DNA from: Nitrospirota bacterium
Lineage (GTDB): Bacteria; Nitrospirota; Thermodesulfovibrionia; Thermodesulfovibrionales; Dissulfurispiraceae
Direction of reading: 5' to 3'
DNA: 10,264 bases
NCBI GenBank assembly: GCA_013349595.1
Contig: DUZI01000037.1
Location: 1 to 10,264 of the forward strand
Position numbers and translations under genes: made by a program. The stretch's first letter is position 1. Each line of letters starts with the position of its first letter. Positions 6,000-10,264 of this stretch are shown here, one piece after another. A model generated the notes under the pieces. It made no database searches. It was not told where the DNA came from and saw only the letters and a list, made by a program, of their open reading frames with translations.

Positions 6000-8900
6000 G
6001 GTTTTTAGTGAATTAATCACATCAGAAGCAAGAAGGCTTCATTCTGAAATAGAAAAAAATGTTACAAGTAAAAAAATAAATAATATTTCCATTCCTCATA
6101 GTTCTATTTTTTTAAATCTGATGCCTAACAGCTTTCTCCTAATTGAAGAAGACTATGAATCATCAAGGCAACTTTTTCAAGATTTTATCTTTTTCAAAAA
6201 CCTTTTAAACACAAACAAGGAGGTTGTTTTTTTTCCCATTTCATCAAATATTGAAATGGTTGGTAAAAGGATAGAGGCACTCAGACAATATCTGCATAAT
6301 TCATCTTGTAGTCTGATTACCAGTCTTGAAGCAATTAATCAATCTATTGACATCTTTTCATTAGATGAAGGATTTAAAACTCTTGCCTTAAATGGGGAGA
6401 TTGAAAGAGATGTGTTACGACAATGGCTTTTAAAAAATGGTTACAGGGAAGTCTCTATGGTTATTGACAAGGGTGAATTTACACAAAGGACATTTATCTT
6501 TGACATTTTTCCATGCACTTCTAATGAACCTGTCAGGATAGAATTTTTTGGTGATACAATTGAATCAATAAGGATTATTGACATAGAAACCCAACTTTCA
6601 GTAAGAAATTGTGATAAAGTCATAATCTTTTCAGCATTAGAGAGAATTTCTTCAGAAGACCTACTAAATCAACTTTCCATTCTCAAAAAGTCATCCTTAA
6701 TAGTTGCATCAAAAATAAGAGAAATAGAGATTTCATCAATAGAAGAACCAATAAGGCTTTATCATAGACAGATAAGTACTGATTTTATTAATGCAAATGA
6801 AAAAGGCTTTTCAGGTCTTGGCATTTTTTCAAATGAAAGAAAATCATTCAGTGAAATTGCTTCATTTGTTCTGTCTGCACCAACACCCATCTTATTTGTC
6901 ATGCAATCAAGGGCACAAGGTGAAAGATTAAATGACTTATTACAGGGAAAGGATAATCTATTGCCTTATGTTCAATTAGATGAAGCAGGTTGTTACAATG
7001 GATTAAGGTGTATCACTAATGGTGATTTATCAAGTGGTCTCAATTTGGACTCTATAATAATTCTATCAGATAAAGAAATATTTGGTGATAGACTGCCTAT
7101 AAAGGCAAGCAAGAGGCAGAAACTATCAAGAATATTGCTAAATCTTGAAGAACTAAAGATAGGTGATTATTTGGTTCACAAAGATTATGGCATAGGAAGG
7201 TTTAAGGGATTAAGCAGGCAATCAGTAGGTAATTACGAATGTGATGTGATTATCATTGAATATAACAACGGCACTCTTTATATACCTGCTGAGAATATTC
7301 ATCTTATACAGAAACATAGTTCTTCAGATAGTCAATTCCCTGTGGTTGACACTATTGGTTCAAAAAATTGGTTAAAGCGAAAACTCAAAGCCCGACTTGG
7401 TGCAGAAGAGATTGCCCAAAAGTTGACTAAACTATATGCTGAAAGGTCAGTGGTAAAGGGTTTTCAATTCTCTGAAGACACAGTCTTGCATAGAGAATTT
7501 GATGATTTTTTTAACTATCAGATAACACCAGACCAGTTAAAAGCCACAGAAGATATTTTAAAGATTATGACCTCTCCTAAACCTATGGATATGCTTCTTT
7601 GCGGAGATGTAGGTTACGGAAAGACTGAGGTGGTGATGAGGGCTATCTTTAGGGCAGTTTATGATAAAAAACAGGTTGCTTTTTTGGTGCCAACCACTAT
7701 TTTAGCAGAACAGCATTACAGAACCCTTAAGGCAAGATTTAGTGGTTTTGATGTCAAGATTGATTTATTGAGTAGATTCAGGTCACCCTCTGAAAAGGCA
7801 AAGACACTAAAAGCCCTCTCAAAACATGAAATAGACATTATAATTGGCACTCATTCCCTTTTAAGAAAAGACATTTCGTTTGCTGATTTAGGACTCCTTG
7901 TTATTGATGAGGAGCAGAAGTTTGGAGTTCAGCAAAAAGAGAGACTGAAAGAACTAAGAAAGGGGGTTGATGTTATAACATTGACAGCCACCCCTATACC
8001 AAGAACCCTTCAGATGTCTCTGTCAGGCATAAGAGATATGACTATAATTGAAACTCCACCAGAGGATAGGGTGGCGGTAAAGACATTTACATCTGTTTAC
8101 AATGAAGAGATTATCAGAGAAGCAATTGATAGGGAATTGCGCCGTCAAGGACAGGTTTTTTATGTATATAACAGAATTAACCAACTTGATGAAAAGATAG
8201 AAAAGATTAAAATGATGATAAAGGAAATCAGAGTTGCAGTTGCACATGGTGGTATGCCTGAAAGAGACTTAGAAAAGGTGATGTTAAGTTTTATGAATAG
8301 ACAAGTTGATGTACTTGTTTGCACTGCCATAATAGGTGCAGGACTTGATATCCCGTCTGCAAATACAATTATAGTTGACAGGGCTGATTTATTCGGTCTT
8401 TCTGATTTATATCAATTAAGGGGTAGGGTAGGGAGAAGCAATGTTCAAGCCTATGCCTATCTTTTAATACCAGAAAGAGAGAGTATATCTGAAGATGCCA
8501 TGAAGAGATTACAAGCTGTGCAAGATTTGGCTTATCTTGGTGCAGGATTTAGATTAGCTTTAAAAGACTTGGAAATAAGAGGTGCAGGCAATATACTTGG
8601 TGCTGAACAATCAGGACATATTGCAAAGGTAGGGTTTGATATGTATATGGAAATGATTGAAGAGGCAGTAGCCACTATAAAAGGTGAGATACGATATGCT
8701 ACCTTAAATCCTGAAATAAGATTATTAATCTCTTCATATATTCCTGAAGATTTCATCGAAGATGTGACCATTCGTATAAGTATTTATCGTAGGCTTTCTG
8801 ATTGTAAGAGTCTTGAAGAACTAAGGGATTTAAAAATAGAATTAATTGATAGATTTGGAAAACTTCCAGCGGTTATAGAAAATCTATTTACCTTATTAAA

Positions 8901-9180
8901 CATTAAAATCCTTGCAAGAATTTTATTTATTGTTAAAGTCTATGAAGACAATGAATGTTTTAGATTTTATTTTTTAAATCATGATTTAGAGCAATATGGT
9001 ATTTCTGAAGAATATTTTGTAAAAGTTTTTAATGTGTTAAATGGACTTAGTAAAAAAATAAAGGACTTGAGATTTATGAAAGATGGTTTTTATTTCAAAA
9101 AAATAAAAAATGAAAAAATCAATGCCATTGACTATTGTGAAAATACTCTAAAATTAATAAGGGATAGTATGGGGCTTTAA
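5992..9180 (+). CDS. mfd: Transcription-repair coupling factor Mfd
   Basis: DNA translocase that displaces RNA polymerase stalled at lesions and recruits UvrA for excision repair of the transcribed strand. It has 1062 residues, somewhat shorter than E. coli Mfd (1148), with the difference probably in the poorly conserved N-terminal UvrB-like part. The UvrB-homology module is visible at about 144-215 (GYREV, GEF, DIFP, VRIEFFGD). The RNA-polymerase-interacting domain starts near 388 (IGDYLVHKDYGIGRFKG). The RecG-like motor has Walker A GDVGYGKT (538-545), DEEQ (639-642), TATPIPRT (665-672) and QLRGRVGRS (808-816). The translocation motif RGAGNILGAEQSG is at about 863-875, and the C-terminal regulatory domain runs from about 930 to the end. 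All motor residues look intact. There is no separate SD; the ATG lies inside the preceding gene, so coupled translation is expected. The stop codon touches repeat copy 2. Confidence 0.98.
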   Translation: MSKVFSELITSEARRLHSEIEKNVTSKKINNISIPHSSIFLNLMPNSFLLIEEDYESSRQLFQDFIFFKNLLNTNKEVVFFPISSNIEMVGKRIEALRQYLHNSSCSLITSLEAINQSIDIFSLDEGFKTLALNGEIERDVLRQWLLKNGYREVSMVIDKGEFTQRTFIFDIFPCTSNEPVRIEFFGDTIESIRIIDIETQLSVRNCDKVIIFSALERISSEDLLNQLSILKKSSLIVASKIREIEISSIEEPIRLYHRQISTDFINANEKGFSGLGIFSNERKSFSEIASFVLSAPTPILFVMQSRAQGERLNDLLQGKDNLLPYVQLDEAGCYNGLRCITNGDLSSGLNLDSIIILSDKEIFGDRLPIKASKRQKLSRILLNLEELKIGDYLVHKDYGIGRFKGLSRQSVGNYECDVIIIEYNNGTLYIPAENIHLIQKHSSSDSQFPVVDTIGSKNWLKRKLKARLGAEEIAQKLTKLYAERSVVKGFQFSEDTVLHREFDDFFNYQITPDQLKATEDILKIMTSPKPMDMLLCGDVGYGKTEVVMRAIFRAVYDKKQVAFLVPTTILAEQHYRTLKARFSGFDVKIDLLSRFRSPSEKAKTLKALSKHEIDIIIGTHSLLRKDISFADLGLLVIDEEQKFGVQQKERLKELRKGVDVITLTATPIPRTLQMSLSGIRDMTIIETPPEDRVAVKTFTSVYNEEIIREAIDRELRRQGQVFYVYNRINQLDEKIEKIKMMIKEIRVAVAHGGMPERDLEKVMLSFMNRQVDVLVCTAIIGAGLDIPSANTIIVDRADLFGLSDLYQLRGRVGRSNVQAYAYLLIPERESISEDAMKRLQAVQDLAYLGAGFRLALKDLEIRGAGNILGAEQSGHIAKVGFDMYMEMIEEAVATIKGEIRYATLNPEIRLLISSYIPEDFIEDVTIRISIYRRLSDCKSLEELRDLKIELIDRFGKLPAVIENLFTLLNIKILARILFIVKVYEDNECFRFYFLNHDLEQYGISEEYFVKVFNVLNGLSKKIKDLRFMKDGFYFKKIKNEKINAIDYCENTLKLIRDSMGL

Positions 9181-9381
9181 AATAGCGATAGGAAGGACTG
9201 TTTCGGAATTTTTATAATCGACAAATTTTATTTAATTTTCTTTATTCATTATAATGCAATACCTTATGAAAAAGCCCTAGAAACTTTTTTTATAAGGTGT
9301 CGTATAAAAATCCTTCACCAGCCCTTCCTATCTTACTTGCTTATTTTATTAAGTTTTTTAGTTGTATCGCAGATTTTGGGT
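9179..9381 (-). repeat. Dispersed hairpin element, copy 2 (inverted)
   Basis: Inverted copy of the 203-bp element at 3257-3459. The hairpin core is 9187-9332, also 146 bp, with ends GATAGGAAGGACTG (9187-9200) and CAGCCCTTCCTATC (9319-9332), which differ by one base from perfect inverted symmetry. In copy-1 orientation that mismatch is a G-T pair, tolerated in RNA as G-U. The inner stem is kept although both arms have changed (GGATTTTTATA against TATAAAAATTCC, one bulged T). The central palindrome is reduced to CATTATAATG. Homology begins at the last two bases of the mfd stop codon. No ORF is present. Confidence 0.85.
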
Positions 9382-9546
9382 GAGGCTTTAAATTTTACAT
9401 TTTCATCTTATTTATAAATAATATTAGCATCCAAATACAGCAATAAGGATGGGGCTCTCTGAAGTGAATAGCGATGTTTTGAAACAGTTCTTTATCGCTG
9501 GATTTCGGTAACAGTTAAACTCTCTTTGTAAGACACGGAGGATGGA
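9382..9546 (+). other. Leader of the TPR lipoprotein gene, no gene seen
   Basis: Between repeat copy 2 and the lipoprotein start nothing codes for a recognisable protein. The stretch 9384-9430 is very AT-rich; TTTACA (9394-9399) and TAATAT (9419-9424) could be a poor promoter with a 19-base spacer. Bases 9470-9475 (AGCGAT) and 9494-9499 (ATCGCT) can pair. The SD GGAGG at 9537-9541 serves the ATG at 9547. Confidence 0.35.
9481..9499 (+). repeat. Degenerate end of the hairpin element (third, partial copy)
   Basis: GAAACAGTTCTTTATCGCT resembles the right end of copy 1 (GAAACAG then CCCTTCCTATCGCT, 3435-3455). With a 2-base gap, 18 of 19 positions match copy 2 read in the same orientation. It looks like a decayed end in copy-1 orientation, about 100 bp beyond copy 2. 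The rest of that copy is not recognisable. Confidence 0.45.
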
Positions 9547-10264
9547 ATGAGTAGATTTTTGACAGTAATTTTATTGTTATTTATTATTTTTTTAAGTAGT
9601 TGTGCTTTAAAACCAAGTAAACCATCTGAGGATATTCAAAAAGATGCTGAATATAACTATAAGATGGGGATTTCGAGCCTAAATGAGGGAAATATTAAGA
9701 TGGCTTATGTGCAACTTCACAAGGCTTATGAACTTGATCCAAACAATAAAGACATTCTCAATGGTCTTGGAATAGTTTTTATGCAACTTGGTGAAAATGA
9801 AAGGGCAATGGCTTTATTTAGAAGGGTCATTGAGATTGATGGTAGAAATTCTGAAGCCTATAACAATATTGGTGTGATTAACCTTCAAAAAGGTAACTAT
9901 GAAGAGGCAGTCCAAGTTTTTTCTAAGGCTCTAAATAACCCTCTGTATCAATATCCAGAAAGGGCTTATTACAATCTTGGCACAGCCTACTACAGGATGA
10001 AAAAATATGACGACGCCATAAGGTCTTTTCAAAGTTCCATAAGGCTTGTTAGTGATTTTTTCCTTTCTTATTATGGTCTGGCTCTTGCTTGGAATAAGAA
10101 GGGTTATTATGGAAATGCGATAAATACACTCATAATGGCAATAGCCCTTGATGGTAAATACAAAGGGAATATGGAATTGTATAAAAAAGACATGATTCAG
10201 AAGTTATTACAATCTAGTGGTATGGAGGCTGAAGATATATCAGATTATCTTGAAATTATGAAAT
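9547..10264 (+). CDS. TPR-repeat lipoprotein, PilF/PilW-like (3' partial)
   Basis: 239 residues are visible and the frame is still open at the window end. Residues 1-19 are a lipoprotein signal with a hydrophobic core (VILLLFIIFL) and lipobox LSSC; C19 would be lipidated. The next residue is Ala, not Asp, which favours the outer membrane by the E. coli sorting rule. About five tetratricopeptide repeats follow at roughly 34-67, 68-101, 102-135, 138-171 and 172-205, with the usual G/A/Y/P spacing (YELDPNN, YNNIGVINLQKGNYEEA, YYNLGTAYYRMKKYDDA). This layout matches PilF/PilW lipoproteins that help assemble the type IV pilus secretin. TPR lipoproteins with other roles look the same at this level, so the pilus role is tentative. 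The start is supported by GGAGG at 9537-9541; the ATG at 9542 runs into a stop after two codons. Confidence 0.85.
   Translation, partial: MSRFLTVILLLFIIFLSSCALKPSKPSEDIQKDAEYNYKMGISSLNEGNIKMAYVQLHKAYELDPNNKDILNGLGIVFMQLGENERAMALFRRVIEIDGRNSEAYNNIGVINLQKGNYEEAVQVFSKALNNPLYQYPERAYYNLGTAYYRMKKYDDAIRSFQSSIRLVSDFFLSYYGLALAWNKKGYYGNAINTLIMAIALDGKYKGNMELYKKDMIQKLLQSSGMEAEDISDYLEIMK

Noticed and set aside
125..8771. Several minus-strand open frames of 60-112 codons within the hydrogenase, htrA and mfd genes
   Set aside because: They are antisense to strongly conserved coding regions, have no recognisable domains and no good SD, and are best explained as chance frames.
3257..9381. Composite transposon carrying htrA-DUF523/DUF1722-mfd
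   Set aside because: The flanking elements have no transposase, mfd and htrA are core genes, codon style matches the neighbours, and no target-site duplication is visible.

Overview
The window is an AT-rich (mid-30s % GC by eye) stretch of a Gram-negative bacterial chromosome with every gene on the + strand. Strong AAGGAGG-type ribosome binding sites, a group 1 [NiFe] hydrogenase with a b-type cytochrome, a periplasmic Do-type protease and an outer-membrane-type lipoprotein indicate a diderm, probably anaerobic or microaerophilic bacterium. Nitrospirota (Thermodesulfovibrio-like) or a desulfobacterial lineage would fit, but this is a guess from style and gene content, not a marker-based call.

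Layout. (1) 1-1531: the C-terminal part of a [NiFe]-hydrogenase large subunit (5' end outside the window) and its cytochrome b subunit, closed by a strong intrinsic terminator at 1587-1619. (2) 1727-3183: a heat-shock operon of three different small heat-shock proteins (Hsp20), with a candidate sigma-54 promoter in front and a terminator behind. (3) 3525-9180: htrA/degP-type protease, a DUF523-DUF1722 (TudS/YbgA-like) protein and mfd. The last two overlap by 8 bases, and a hairpin hides the Shine-Dalgarno sequence of the DUF523-DUF1722 gene. (4) 9547-end: a TPR lipoprotein of PilF/PilW type, cut by the window end.

The least ordinary feature is a non-coding element of about 203 bp present twice, at 3257-3459 and, inverted, at 9179-9381. 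The copies are about 90% identical by eye with no gaps, and they bracket the htrA-DUF523/DUF1722-mfd block. The inner 146 bp of each copy folds into a long imperfect hairpin bounded by 14-bp inverted ends (GATAGGAAGGGCTG / CAGCCCTTCCTATC). A degraded third end lies at 9481-9499. No transposase is present, so this is a non-autonomous (MITE- or REP-like) element or a structured RNA/DNA family.

Working together: Hsp20 holdases and HtrA handle damaged proteins in cytoplasm and periplasm, and Mfd handles stalled RNA polymerase and template-strand DNA lesions. The DUF523-DUF1722 protein is translationally tied to Mfd. This parallels E. coli, where the DUF1722 gene ybgA sits beside the photolyase gene, and suggests a role around UV or thiopyrimidine damage. 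No phage, CRISPR, tRNA or rRNA was seen.
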